Shown piece after piece: positions 6,770 through 15,529 of a stretch of 64,000 nt of DNA; the first letter of the stretch is position 1, and each line of letters starts with the position of its first letter. A program made the position numbers and the translations under genes. This stretch comes from Prevotellaceae bacterium UBA2852 (GTDB taxonomy: Bacteria; Bacteroidota; Bacteroidia; Bacteroidales; Bacteroidaceae). The stretch spans positions 72,467-136,466 of the forward strand of contig DEFM01000002.1 in NCBI GenBank assembly GCA_002350855.1, in the 5' to 3' direction. The notes under the pieces are model-generated. The model saw only the letters and a program-made list of their open reading frames with translations, did no database searches and was not told where the DNA came from.

Positions 6770-9640
6770 ATGCAACGACTCATTCTGACCATACTATTTC
6801 TTACAAACATTCTTGTAAGTGTTAATGCACAGGACTTCAAGAAATCCATCAGTTCCTATGTCGAGACCTTCAGCCGTAGCGACATGCATATAGGAAAGCC
6901 CAAGCTACAGGAAATCATTGTTGACGACAGTCTCCAAGCCATCCGTGTGAGATGCAACGACACTTTTGGCGAGCAATACTTCACCGAAGAATCCGTGGAA
7001 CGCGTTTACCGTGACGTCAAACGAATGATTCCCGACAGCCTTCGCCACTACACCCTCACCGTGGAGACCGACAACCACCCTATTGAGGAACTTGTCCCCA
7101 ACGCCATACGCACCAAGAACAAGACCAGTGAACTCACTTGGGGAAAAATCGAATACAAAGGCGCTCCATGGGTCAAGAACCTCTCCCGTCCGTTCAGCAT
7201 CACTCACGGACTCGAAGGAGTGCATCTGGCTGTCTGCCAGAGCCACGGCATATTCTACGACCAGAAGAAAAAGACCTGGCGCTGGCAACGTCCACGTCTG
7301 TTCTGCACTACCGAAGACCTCTTCACCCAGACCATTGTCCTGCCCTATATCATTCCCATGCTGGAAAATGCCGGAGCCATTGTCTATACAGCACGTGAAC
7401 GAAACTGGCAGCGCAACGAGGTGATAGTGGACAACGACGCTCCCAATGCCAACGGCAGCGCCTACATAGAGCAGAAAGCATCATACATGCCTACATCCAT
7501 CTGGGGCGACTGCGACAAGCCAGGATTCGCAAAGACCAAAAGCGTCTATTATCCAGGCGACAATCCTTTCCGTCATGGCACGGCAAGAGTAACCGTCACT
7601 ACTACCGACAAGGAACACGCTTCCGCCATAGAGTGGATTCCCAACATTCCTGAAGACGGAGCCTATGCAGTCTATGTGTCATATCAGACTCAGCCAAAAT
7701 CCATCGACAACGCACACTACACCGTTTACCACAAAGGCGGAAAAACTGAATTCTCCGTCAACCAGCAGATGGGCGGAAGCACATGGGTGTATCTCGGCAC
7801 ATTCGACTTTGAGAAAGGCTCAAGCAACAGCGGCATGGTCACTCTCGACAACTACAGCCATCAGTCGGGCGTAGTGACTGCCGACGCTGTGCGCTTCGGA
7901 GGAGGAATGGGAAATATCAGCATGGGCGGAAGCAAGAGCGGGCTTCCCCGATGGGCGGAAGCAGCACGCTATTCAGCACAGTGGGCAGGAATGCGCGACA
8001 CCACCTACGACTGCTACAACGGAGAGGATGACTACAAGAGCGACATACAGTCACGTCCTCGGGTAGCCAACGAACTGGCAGGCGGTTCAGTCTATGCACC
8101 CACTATCGACGGTCGCCGTGTGCCTATAGAACTCAATCTCGCCTTCCACTCCGATGCAGGATTCTCACGTACCGACGAATTGATTGGTTCGCTCTCCATC
8201 TGCTCCACCAATTTCTACGACGGTAAGACCAATGCAGGAATCACACGCTACGTCAGCCGCGACCTCGCAAGCCTCTTCCTGCTCAATCTGCGCAAAGACC
8301 TCAGACAGTACAAATGGGAAGTGCGCAAGCTCTTCAACCGCAACTACGGAGAGACCCGAGTGCCTCAGATGCCTGGAGCACTCCTTGAGATGCTGTCGCA
8401 CCAGAACTTCGCAGACATGCGTCTGGGCTTCAATCCTCAGTTCAAGTTCGATTTCGCACGTTCCGCCTACAAGACCATCGTCAAGTATATTGCTGCGACC
8501 CACAATCGCGACTACACCATTCAGCCCCTGCCGGTCAGAAACTTTGCCGTGACCATAGACGAGAAGGAATCACGGGCTTCATTGTCGTGGGAACCCACCA
8601 ACGATGAGTTAGAGCCTACCGCCCACCCCACACATTATATATTATATGTGCGTCGCGACAACGGCAGCTACGACAACGGAACCATCATTAACGGTTCGTC
8701 CTGCACCATCAAGCTCAACAAAGACCGCCTCTACTCATTCCGTGTCTGTGCCTACAACAAAGGCGGAATCAGCTTCCCCTCCGAAACACTCACCGCATAT
8801 ATCGACTCAAAGAGCAAAGGAAAGATACTCATCGTAAACTCCTTCACCCGACTCTCAGGGCCAGCCTCCTACAACACCTCCACCGAACAGGGATTCCTCC
8901 TTGGCGAAGATCCGGGTATACCCTATGGAGCGTTTGCCGGATTCTGTGGAGAGCAGAAAGTCTTCACGAAGTCCACCATGGGTTCGGAAGCAACTACAGG
9001 ACTCGGCTATAGCGGAACCGAACTCGAAGGCAAAATCATCATGGGCAATACATTCGACTATCCTGCCCTCCACGGACAAGGCATCATGCCCACCCACTAC
9101 TCTTTCTGCTCATGCAGCGAGGAAGCATTCGTCTATGCCAATGCCGATGCAAGTACATCCGCCCATAAGCCACTCCACATGTCTAACTACAAAATGATAG
9201 ACGTCATCTACGGAGTGCAGAAGGAATTCAGCTCAAAGACCAAGAACCTCCTCAGGCAATATGTCGAGCTGGGAGGCAGAATCCTCGTAAGCGGAGCAAA
9301 CATCGTTTCCGGAAATGCCGTACCCGCGGAACTGTTCAAAACCACACTCGACGGCAGGATAAAGAACCAGAACATCAACGCTCTCCAGGGATGCGGCACC
9401 CACTTCTCCATCTACCGCAGCATGAACCCCGAGAGCTATGCCGTGCCACAGACAGAGGCACTCACAGCCCAGGCACCCGCATTTGCCATGCTTGCATATT
9501 CCACCGGACAGACAGCAGGCGTAGCCTATGAAGGCAACGACTACAAATCCATCATACTCGGATTCCCGATAGAAAGCATCAAGGAAACTTCCGTACGCAA
9601 TCAACTCATCACTGCATTCGTCACATTCCTATGCAAATAA
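6770..9640 (+). CDS. Exported amidase-like protein with golvesin-like and fibronectin type III domains
   Basis: A protein of 956 residues with a signal peptide (about 1-20, ending N-A-Q). An Amidase_3-like fold seems split: S-H-G (His159), T-E-D (Glu182) and L-E-N-A-G-A-I-V-Y-T-A-R-E-R lie before, and L-A-F-H-S-D-A-G (His460) lies after, an intervening segment of about residues 240-375 that resembles a golvesin C-terminal-like beta domain (Y-Y-P-G-D-N-P-F-R-H-G, then G-x-Y-A-V-Y-V-S-Y). The His/Glu/His set would be the zinc ligands of N-acetylmuramoyl-L-alanine amidases. An FN3-like domain lies at about 595-680. Relatives are often labelled xanthan lyase, a name I do not trust. It overlaps ygiQ by 10 bases. 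Substrate unknown. Confidence 0.72.
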   Translation: MQRLILTILFLTNILVSVNAQDFKKSISSYVETFSRSDMHIGKPKLQEIIVDDSLQAIRVRCNDTFGEQYFTEESVERVYRDVKRMIPDSLRHYTLTVETDNHPIEELVPNAIRTKNKTSELTWGKIEYKGAPWVKNLSRPFSITHGLEGVHLAVCQSHGIFYDQKKKTWRWQRPRLFCTTEDLFTQTIVLPYIIPMLENAGAIVYTARERNWQRNEVIVDNDAPNANGSAYIEQKASYMPTSIWGDCDKPGFAKTKSVYYPGDNPFRHGTARVTVTTTDKEHASAIEWIPNIPEDGAYAVYVSYQTQPKSIDNAHYTVYHKGGKTEFSVNQQMGGSTWVYLGTFDFEKGSSNSGMVTLDNYSHQSGVVTADAVRFGGGMGNISMGGSKSGLPRWAEAARYSAQWAGMRDTTYDCYNGEDDYKSDIQSRPRVANELAGGSVYAPTIDGRRVPIELNLAFHSDAGFSRTDELIGSLSICSTNFYDGKTNAGITRYVSRDLASLFLLNLRKDLRQYKWEVRKLFNRNYGETRVPQMPGALLEMLSHQNFADMRLGFNPQFKFDFARSAYKTIVKYIAATHNRDYTIQPLPVRNFAVTIDEKESRASLSWEPTNDELEPTAHPTHYILYVRRDNGSYDNGTIINGSSCTIKLNKDRLYSFRVCAYNKGGISFPSETLTAYIDSKSKGKILIVNSFTRLSGPASYNTSTEQGFLLGEDPGIPYGAFAGFCGEQKVFTKSTMGSEATTGLGYSGTELEGKIIMGNTFDYPALHGQGIMPTHYSFCSCSEEAFVYANADASTSAHKPLHMSNYKMIDVIYGVQKEFSSKTKNLLRQYVELGGRILVSGANIVSGNAVPAELFKTTLDGRIKNQNINALQGCGTHFSIYRSMNPESYAVPQTEALTAQAPAFAMLAYSTGQTAGVAYEGNDYKSIILGFPIESIKETSVRNQLITAFVTFLCK

Positions 9641-11532
9641 CCGACTGGCTTCCCACCACCAAGAAAGAAGTGGAACTCCACGGATGGCAACAACTCGATG
9701 TCATCCTCTTCAGTGGTGACGCCTATGTCGACCACCCATCCTTCGGAGCAGCAGTCATAGGACGAGTGCTACAGGCCGAGGGACTGCGTGTGGCCATCGT
9801 TCCGCAACCCGACTGGCACGGTGACTTCCGCGATTTCAAGAAACTCGGACGTCCCCGTCTCTTCTTCGGCGTATCACCCGGGGCAATGGACTCCATGGTC
9901 AACAAATACACAGCAGCGCGCCGTCTGCGGTCAGAAGACGCCTACTCACCCGACGGACGCCATGACTGCCGTCCCGAATACCCGTCAATCGTCTATACCA
10001 ACATCCTCCGGCAACTCTACCCCGACGTGCCCATCGTGCTCGGAGGAATAGAAGCATCTTTGCGACGACTCACCCACTACGACTACTGGCAAGACCGTCT
10101 GCGTCCGTCCATCCTCTGCGACGCACCAGCCGACCTGCTCATCTACGGTATGGGAGAGAAGCCCATCACCTCGCTCGCACACCTGCTCATGGAGCAAGAC
10201 TGCGAAATCACTCGCGACCACTTCCTCCAACTCATGCTGCGCCACCCCCAGCGGCAGACAGCCATGCTCCTCGCAGAGAAAGACATCCCCGGAGGAATCC
10301 GCACCAACGACATCATACTCCACAGCCACTCCGCCTGCTTTGCCGACAAGCGCAAGCAAGCCGAGAACTTCCGCCACATTGAGGAAGAATCCAACAAATA
10401 CGAAGCCCGTCGTATCATCCAAGAGGCTATTCATCCGGATGGGGTAAATACTCCCCTCCCTCGCAGGGAGAGGTATGGGGGAGGATCCAGGTCTGTTATC
10501 GTCGTCAATCCTCCCTACCAACCTATGACACAGGACGAACTCGACCAAGCGTTCGACCTGCCTTACACAAGAATGCCCCACCCCAAGTACAAGGGCAAGA
10601 GGATACCAGCCTACGAGATGATAAAATTCTCCATCTGCCTCCACCGAGGATGCTTCGGAGGATGCGCCTTCTGCACCATCTCAGCACATCAGGGCAAATT
10701 CATCACATCCCGTTCCAAGGCAAGCATCATGCGCGAGGCAGAAGCCATTACCCGTATGCCCGACTTCAAGGGAAACTTCAGCGACCTTGGAGGGCCGTCT
10801 GCCAATATGTACGCCATGCACGGCAAAGACCTCGACCGGTGCCACCGCTGTGCGCGGCCTTCGTGCATCTTCCCCAAGGTCTGTCCGAATCTCAATACCG
10901 ACCATTCACCCCTGTTGGACATCTACCGTTCAGTAGATGCCCTGCCTGGAGTCCGGCACAGCTATATAGGCAGCGGAGTGAGATATGACCTCCTGCTACA
11001 TCCTACGGGTGATGCACACATTGACCGAGTTAACAGGGAATATACACGTGAACTCATAACCAAGCACGTCAGCGGGCGGCTTAAGGTAGCGCCAGAGCAT
11101 ACATCCGACCGAGTACTGCAGATTATGCGTAAGCCCTCGTTCCAGCTCTTTTATCAGTTCAAGCGGCTGTTTGATAACATCTGCAGGGAAGCGAAGCTTA
11201 GGCAGCAGATCATACCCTACTTCATTTCGTCACACCCAGGAAGTACTGTGGAGGATATGGCGGAACTCGCAGCCATCACACGTAAACTGGACTTCCAGCT
11301 TGAGCAGGTTCAGGACTTCACCCCCACTCCGATGACTGTAGCCACGGAGGCTTGGTACACAGGCTACCATCCATATACACTGGAACCGATATTCTCAGCC
11401 AAGACACCGGCTGAGAAGCAGGCCCAGCGTCAGTTCTTCTTCTGGTACAAGGCACAGGAGCAGAAGAGCATCATTCGTGAACTGCGACGCATCCATCGTG
11501 AAGATCTGATAAATCAGCTCTTCGATCGGTAA
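9631..11532 (+). CDS. YgiQ family radical SAM protein
   Basis: A protein of 633 residues of the UPF0313/YgiQ family, whose reaction is not established. The [4Fe-4S]-binding C-x3-C-x2-C motif is at Cys341, Cys345 and Cys348 within H-R-G-C-F-G-G-C-A-F-C. Family motifs W-L-P-T-T (N-terminus), G-G-I-E-A-S-L-R-R, S-G-R-L-K-V-A-P-E-H-T and D-F-T-P-T-P are present. The start overlaps the preceding gene by 10 bases, indicating translational coupling. Residues about 267-289 are encoded by a copy of the dispersed G/C-rich repeat inserted in frame just before the V-I-V-V-N-P-P-Y segment. The remainder of the frame is intact, so the protein may still fold. Confidence 0.9.
   Translation: MQITDWLPTTKKEVELHGWQQLDVILFSGDAYVDHPSFGAAVIGRVLQAEGLRVAIVPQPDWHGDFRDFKKLGRPRLFFGVSPGAMDSMVNKYTAARRLRSEDAYSPDGRHDCRPEYPSIVYTNILRQLYPDVPIVLGGIEASLRRLTHYDYWQDRLRPSILCDAPADLLIYGMGEKPITSLAHLLMEQDCEITRDHFLQLMLRHPQRQTAMLLAEKDIPGGIRTNDIILHSHSACFADKRKQAENFRHIEEESNKYEARRIIQEAIHPDGVNTPLPRRERYGGGSRSVIVVNPPYQPMTQDELDQAFDLPYTRMPHPKYKGKRIPAYEMIKFSICLHRGCFGGCAFCTISAHQGKFITSRSKASIMREAEAITRMPDFKGNFSDLGGPSANMYAMHGKDLDRCHRCARPSCIFPKVCPNLNTDHSPLLDIYRSVDALPGVRHSYIGSGVRYDLLLHPTGDAHIDRVNREYTRELITKHVSGRLKVAPEHTSDRVLQIMRKPSFQLFYQFKRLFDNICREAKLRQQIIPYFISSHPGSTVEDMAELAAITRKLDFQLEQVQDFTPTPMTVATEAWYTGYHPYTLEPIFSAKTPAEKQAQRQFFFWYKAQEQKSIIRELRRIHREDLINQLFDR
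10431..10494 (+). repeat. G/C-rich dispersed repeat, copy 3, inside ygiQ
   Basis: Begins TCATCCGGATGG and continues with TACTCCCCTCC, AGGGAG and GGGGGAGGATCC. It shares this order with copy 4 at 14799-14857, including the CATCCGGATG palindrome. It is read through in frame by ygiQ and contributes about 21 residues (Pro/Arg/Gly-rich) absent from the family pattern I know. Confidence 0.82.
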
Positions 11533-11580
11533 GAAAATCTGATTGCCAAACTATTCGATAATAGTAAGCCGCCAAAACAG

Positions 11581-11656
11581 ACCGAAGTTTTTTCAAAAAA
11601 ACACCACAGATTTATTAAAACAATCCACAGTGTTTTTCTAAAAAAACTTCGGTGAT
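11581..11656. repeat. Long palindromic element between convergent genes (family D)
   Basis: ACCGAAGTTTTTT pairs with AAAAAACTTCGGT at the far end, and nested inside AAAAACAC pairs with GTGTTTTT. It sits between ygiQ (plus) and pnuC (minus), so a bidirectional terminator role is plausible. The sequence GATTTTTT follows on the plus strand. The CACCG/TTTTTT motif recurs in the palindromes at 27391-27434 and 57376-57449. The rest of the 184-base gap shows nothing recognisable. Confidence 0.6.
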
Positions 11657-11716
11657 TTTTTATCAGGATTCACCTTCCAAGAAATGGTCACCTATGCATA
11701 GTAAAAAACCGTGATG

Positions 11717-12274
11717 TTAAAGACTGGTTTTCAGTTTCTTACGCCATGACAAATAGCCGAAAACCGCTATTACGACGTAGAGGGCGTAAAGCGATGCCTT
11801 AAAGGGTATGTCCTTGTAGAAATAAAGCACGGAGGTGACCACATCGACTGATATCCAGATGAACCATTGTTCCAAGTATTTCCGCGCCAACGCCCATATT
11901 CCCACTATACTCAACGCCGTGGTGAAGCTGTCTGCAAGGGGCACGGTGGAATTGGTGAAGTTGACGAGTAGGAGATAGATTCCCAACCATATCGCCAATG
12001 TAATCACAACTGCCGGCAGGATGTGGCTCCTACGGAAATGGGTGATTGGGCGTGCGGACTTCTGTTTTTTGTGATGTGTCCACGCATAGAATCCATAGAC
12101 TGTCATGCAGATATAATAGAACTCCATGCCGCAATCGGCATAGAGTCCTTTCTGATAGTACAACACAATGCCCAGGACTTGCATGGCAAATCCTACAATC
12201 CACATCCAGATACTGGCTCTGAGTTCCAGTATGATGTAGGCAAGGCCGAGTATGGTGGTGGTAATGTCGAGCAT
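11717..12274 (-). CDS. PnuC-family transporter, probably for thiamine (PnuT type)
   Basis: Inner-membrane carrier of 185 residues with about seven hydrophobic helices. PnuC family signatures are present: I-L-E-L-R-A-S-I-W-M-W near the N-terminus and K-Y-L-E-Q-W-F-I-W-I-x-x-D-V followed by L-Y-F-Y-K-D in the second half. PnuC proteins import nicotinamide riboside, but in Bacteroidetes a PnuC paralogue next to a thiamine TonB receptor under a TPP riboswitch is the thiamine transporter PnuT. Here it starts three bases after the receptor stop and has no promoter of its own, so I infer thiamine as substrate. The thiamine pyrophosphokinase often following in Bacteroides is not present downstream. 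Confidence 0.85.
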   Translation of the reverse strand: MLDITTTILGLAYIILELRASIWMWIVGFAMQVLGIVLYYQKGLYADCGMEFYYICMTVYGFYAWTHHKKQKSARPITHFRRSHILPAVVITLAIWLGIYLLLVNFTNSTVPLADSFTTALSIVGIWALARKYLEQWFIWISVDVVTSVLYFYKDIPFKASLYALYVVIAVFGYLSWRKKLKTSL

Positions 12275-12277
12275 GAA

Positions 12278-14587
12278 TTAGAAATTGATTGACAGATGGG
12301 CCATGAAGTGGAAGGGGGCTGAGGGTGCGAATCCAGTGGCTTCGCTGTCGCGGAGTCCCCAGGTGTTGACTGCATAGACGTGGCCGTTGGCGTCCTGACG
12401 GAACTGGGGTGCTGCCCATCCGTTGTTGTCGAACTTGGCGCTAAAGAGGTTGTAGAGTGCCACTCCTACCCGAGCTGACTTGAAGCCCCATGACGGGATG
12501 GAGAAGTTGTAGCTGAGGTCGATGTTGGTGGTGAACTGCTCTCCAAGCATGAGAGTCTCGTCGGTTGCCACGTCGTCGGTCATGCTCCAGTCATTCCAGC
12601 AGCGCATGGTCTTCACTCCGTAGTTGGTGAGGTACTGCTCTCCTATGTAACGGGTGTGGATTGATGCTTCCCAGTTTTTATAGTTGAAGTTGAGGATGTT
12701 GTTGAAAATCACGTCGGGTGAGAAGCTGATTGGTGTATCGCCTATATTGACCTGAGTGGTGTAGTCATCGAGTGTGACTATCATGTCCTTGACACGGTTA
12801 CGGCTGAATGTGGCGTTGACGTCCCAACGGAACCAGTCGACAGGCTTCCATGCTGCTTCGAGTTCGACTCCGAGTCGGTAGCTCTTGTCGAGGTTCTTGG
12901 TGATGGCTTCGCCTTCGTCATTGAGTTCTCCTGTAAGCACGAACTGGTTATTGTAGTTCATGTAGTAGAAGTTGGCGCCTGCGGAGAACTGCTTGGCCTG
13001 GAACTGATAGCCTACCTCGAGGTCGTTGAGCCGCTCTGCGCGGATCGGGTTGCCCCAATACTTCTGATAATGGTCGCGGGTGGGTTCACGATGTGCTATG
13101 GCATAGGAGGCATAGAGCCGATGTCCGCCACGAATCTCATAGTTGAGTCCGAACTTAGGATTGAAGAAGTCGAAGTTGTGGTTGAGGTCATAGACAATAC
13201 GACCGTTGTCGTCCCACTCGTCTGAGGGTCCTTCCATCTGGTAGTTGACATGACGGTACTGGAGATCGAGGAATGCGCTAAGACCCGGGAGGAATTCCCA
13301 ATTTGCCTTTGCATAGATGTTGCCGTCGGTCTTGCGTGAGTCGTTGCTGTAGTACTCGTAGTTGGGCTGGAGTCCGGGAAGTGCGAGAGGGGTGGTTTCC
13401 GCTCCTTTATAATATGGCGTGCCTACCCAAAGCACATGTCCCTTGTGGGTGGCATCGAAATGGTTGATGGCTCCACCGAGGTTGAAGGTGAGTCCGTTGC
13501 GGTTGTTGTAGTTGAAGGATGACACGAGTCCGTAGAAGTCTTTTTCTCCGTCCTTGCGCTGCACGAGATTGGCACGCATGGATGTGTCGTCGGTAAGGAG
13601 GTATTTATAGAGTTTCTTACCTGTCTTCATCTGGTCGTAGTCATAATCGTCGTGGGTGTAGTGGAGCGCCACGTTCATGGTCCACTGGTTGTTGAGCCAC
13701 TGGTTCCAGTGAAGCTGATAGTGCTGCTGCTGGTAGTTGTCGTACTGATCGTCGTAGAACTTCATATTGCCGTCATTGTCGTAGTAGAGTCCACAGGAGT
13801 TGTAACGGCGTCCATATAGGCTCTGCTCATACTTTGAGGTGTAGTTCCACGCCATATAGGTGCGCTCGGTGCTGTTGAAGGTAATGAACTTGACGGTGGT
13901 GTTGTCGCTATAGTAGCCTGCCTGAAGGAAATAGGAGTTGAAGGCTGACGTGGCTCTGTCGATATAGCCGTCGCTACCGATGTTGGAAAGTCGTCCCTGA
14001 ATGCCGAAATGGTTGGAGAAGAGTCCTGTGCCGAAGCGTACGGTCTCCTTGTGAGTGGCATATGAACCTCCGCTCATGTCGAGACTTACGAAGGGCTTGC
14101 TTTCAATTCCCTCTGTCTGCATGTTGATGGTGGCTCCAAACGCTCCGGCTCCGTTGGTGCTGGTTCCCACACCACGCTGAATCTGGATGGACTGCACGCT
14201 GCTGGAGAAGTCTCCGAGGTCGGAGAAATAGATCTGTGAACTCTCGCTGTCGTTAAGCGGAATGCCGTTTGCAGTGACATTGATACGTGAAGCGTCGGTT
14301 CCACGTACACGGACGCTGGTATATCCAATGCCATTTCCCGCATCGGTAGTGGTGGTGACGCTGGGCAATGTGGATAGGAGCGACGGGACGTCCTTTCCGA
14401 AGTTGACAGTCTGAATCTGAGTTCTGTCGAGATTCTTGTAAGCGATTGGTGTTTTGCTTCCTGCACGAAGTGAAGTGACTGTCACTTCCTGCAATTCACG
14501 AACATGTGTTGTGTCAACGTGTGTTTGTGCGTTGGCTAATCCCGCAAGCATCATAGTGCAGATGCCTGCAAACAATCTTTTTTCCAT
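12278..14587 (-). CDS. TonB-dependent outer-membrane receptor, probably for thiamine
   Basis: A protein of 769 residues with a signal peptide (about 1-20, ending A-N-A-Q), a TonB box-like L-Q-E-V-T-V-T-S, a plug domain (about 45-160, with V-R-V-R-G-T-D-A-S-R and I-Q-R-G-V-G-T-S) and a 22-strand beta-barrel C-terminus ending in Phe (H-L-S-I-N-F). It imports a substrate through the outer membrane using TonB energy. The substrate is inferred from the TPP riboswitch directly upstream (14654-14735) and the PnuC-type carrier directly downstream. An AAAGGA sequence just before the ATG is paired in the upstream hairpin, suggesting translational control by thiamine pyrophosphate. Confidence 0.9.
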   Translation of the reverse strand: MEKRLFAGICTMMLAGLANAQTHVDTTHVRELQEVTVTSLRAGSKTPIAYKNLDRTQIQTVNFGKDVPSLLSTLPSVTTTTDAGNGIGYTSVRVRGTDASRINVTANGIPLNDSESSQIYFSDLGDFSSSVQSIQIQRGVGTSTNGAGAFGATINMQTEGIESKPFVSLDMSGGSYATHKETVRFGTGLFSNHFGIQGRLSNIGSDGYIDRATSAFNSYFLQAGYYSDNTTVKFITFNSTERTYMAWNYTSKYEQSLYGRRYNSCGLYYDNDGNMKFYDDQYDNYQQQHYQLHWNQWLNNQWTMNVALHYTHDDYDYDQMKTGKKLYKYLLTDDTSMRANLVQRKDGEKDFYGLVSSFNYNNRNGLTFNLGGAINHFDATHKGHVLWVGTPYYKGAETTPLALPGLQPNYEYYSNDSRKTDGNIYAKANWEFLPGLSAFLDLQYRHVNYQMEGPSDEWDDNGRIVYDLNHNFDFFNPKFGLNYEIRGGHRLYASYAIAHREPTRDHYQKYWGNPIRAERLNDLEVGYQFQAKQFSAGANFYYMNYNNQFVLTGELNDEGEAITKNLDKSYRLGVELEAAWKPVDWFRWDVNATFSRNRVKDMIVTLDDYTTQVNIGDTPISFSPDVIFNNILNFNYKNWEASIHTRYIGEQYLTNYGVKTMRCWNDWSMTDDVATDETLMLGEQFTTNIDLSYNFSIPSWGFKSARVGVALYNLFSAKFDNNGWAAPQFRQDANGHVYAVNTWGLRDSEATGFAPSAPFHFMAHLSINF

Positions 14588-14593
14588 TTCTTT

Positions 14594-14632
14594 CCTTTGT
14601 TTTGTTTAGAATTAATAATAATAAAACAAAGG
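14594..14632 (-). promoter_or_regulatory. Hairpin in front of the receptor start, candidate expression platform
   Basis: On the minus strand CCTTTGTTTT and AAAACAAAGG form a 10-base-pair perfect stem, ending 7 bases before the ATG. The 3' arm includes the purine-rich AAAGG before the start. No T-run follows, so sequestration of the ribosome-binding region rather than termination is the likelier mechanism. Confidence 0.55.
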
Positions 14633-14653
14633 GGTAGAATAATCTATTCAGAA

Positions 14654-14735
14654 AATACCTTTCCCTACGGCGGTATTACCCGCATCAGGTTCTTAGGGTA
14701 TGATCTCAGCCCAAATGAATTGAGCACCCCTTTTA
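14654..14735 (-). promoter_or_regulatory. Thiamine pyrophosphate (TPP) riboswitch
   Basis: On the minus strand the conserved THI-element blocks occur in order: GGGGTGC, GGGCTGAGA (CTGAGA at 14709-14704), ACCC, GAACCTGAT (14684-14690), GGGTAATACC (14672-14679) and GTAGGGAAAGG (14662-14668). These match the TPP aptamer core. It precedes the TonB receptor by about 70 bases and explains the thiamine assignment of the two-gene unit. No clear promoter consensus is seen upstream, where dispersed repeats begin immediately. Confidence 0.95.
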
Positions 14736-14737
14736 AT

Positions 14738-14797
14738 ATAGTGAAGAGTGAAGTGTAAAGTGATTGTACCGGAGAATAGTGTGAAGAGTGAAGAATT
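14738..14797. repeat. GTGAAG-type dispersed repeat (family B)
   Basis: Contains gtgaagagtgaagtgtaaagtg, then tgtaccggagaa and a further gtgaagagtgaag. The same words, including agtaccggaga, occur at 19385-19462 and in part at 61869-61890. It lies directly upstream of the TPP riboswitch (on its minus strand), where a promoter would be expected. Confidence 0.6.
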
Positions 14798-14798
14798 G

Positions 14799-14857
14799 CC
14801 ATCCGGATGGTGGTGACTACTCCCCTCCATAACAGGGAGGGCAAGGGGGAGGGTCCT
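14799..14857 (+). repeat. G/C-rich dispersed repeat, copy 4
   Basis: Begins CCATCCGGATGG and continues with TACTCCCCTCC, AGGGAGGGC and GGGGGAGGGTCC. It resembles copy 3 in ygiQ block by block. It ends against the stop codon of upp (minus strand). Confidence 0.8.
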
Positions 14858-15520
14858 CTACATCTTCTCTCCGTAAGCTAAGTCGCCGGCGTCACCGAGA
14901 CCTGGAACGATGTATGCATGCTCGTTGAGAGTGGGGTCAATGGCTGCACACCAGAGGGTGACGTGGTCGAACTTGCTGAAAGCTTCCTTTACGTAATCCA
15001 CACCTTTCTGCGACGCTATGACGCAGCAGAGATGTACGGAAGACGGAACGCCTTTGGTACAGAAAGCCTCATAACCGAGTTCCATGCTTCCTCCTGTTGC
15101 CAACATCGGATCGGCAATAATGAGTGTCTTGCCTGTCAGATTAGGCGAAGCTATATATTCAATGTTTATTCCTACGTTTTTACATTCCTTGTCCTTGTAG
15201 TAGCGATAGGCTGAGACAAAGGCATTGCCAGCTTCGTCGAACACATCAAGGAAACCTTGGTGGAATGGAAGACCTGCACGGAAGATTGTTCCGATTACCA
15301 CGTCATCGTCATGAGTGGAAGCTTTTGCTGTGCCTAATGGCGTCTTTACTTTCTTCTCGCTGTAGCGGAGGGTTTTGCTTACCTCGTAAGCCATAAGCTG
15401 TCCGATACGAGTGAGATTGTGGCGGAAACGCATACGATCTCCCTGGATTTTGGCATCACGGAGTTCTGCCACATATTTGTTGACGACTGAATTGGATTCA
15501 GCAAAATTGATAATCTTCAT
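14858..15520 (-). CDS. upp: Uracil phosphoribosyltransferase
   Basis: Converts uracil and PRPP to UMP in pyrimidine salvage. The 220 residues include the PRPP-binding region in the form A-D-P-M-L-A-T-G-G-S-M (about residues 136-146) and the uracil-binding C-terminal P-G-L-G-D-A-G-D, both diagnostic of UPRT. The length is normal. It lies 9 bases after the HAD-like gene in the same direction and may be cotranscribed with the capsule kinase gene, an unusual grouping that I cannot explain. Confidence 0.95.
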   Translation of the reverse strand: MKIINFAESNSVVNKYVAELRDAKIQGDRMRFRHNLTRIGQLMAYEVSKTLRYSEKKVKTPLGTAKASTHDDDVVIGTIFRAGLPFHQGFLDVFDEAGNAFVSAYRYYKDKECKNVGINIEYIASPNLTGKTLIIADPMLATGGSMELGYEAFCTKGVPSSVHLCCVIASQKGVDYVKEAFSKFDHVTLWCAAIDPTLNEHAYIVPGLGDAGDLAYGEKM

Positions 15521-15529
15521 AGCAATAGT

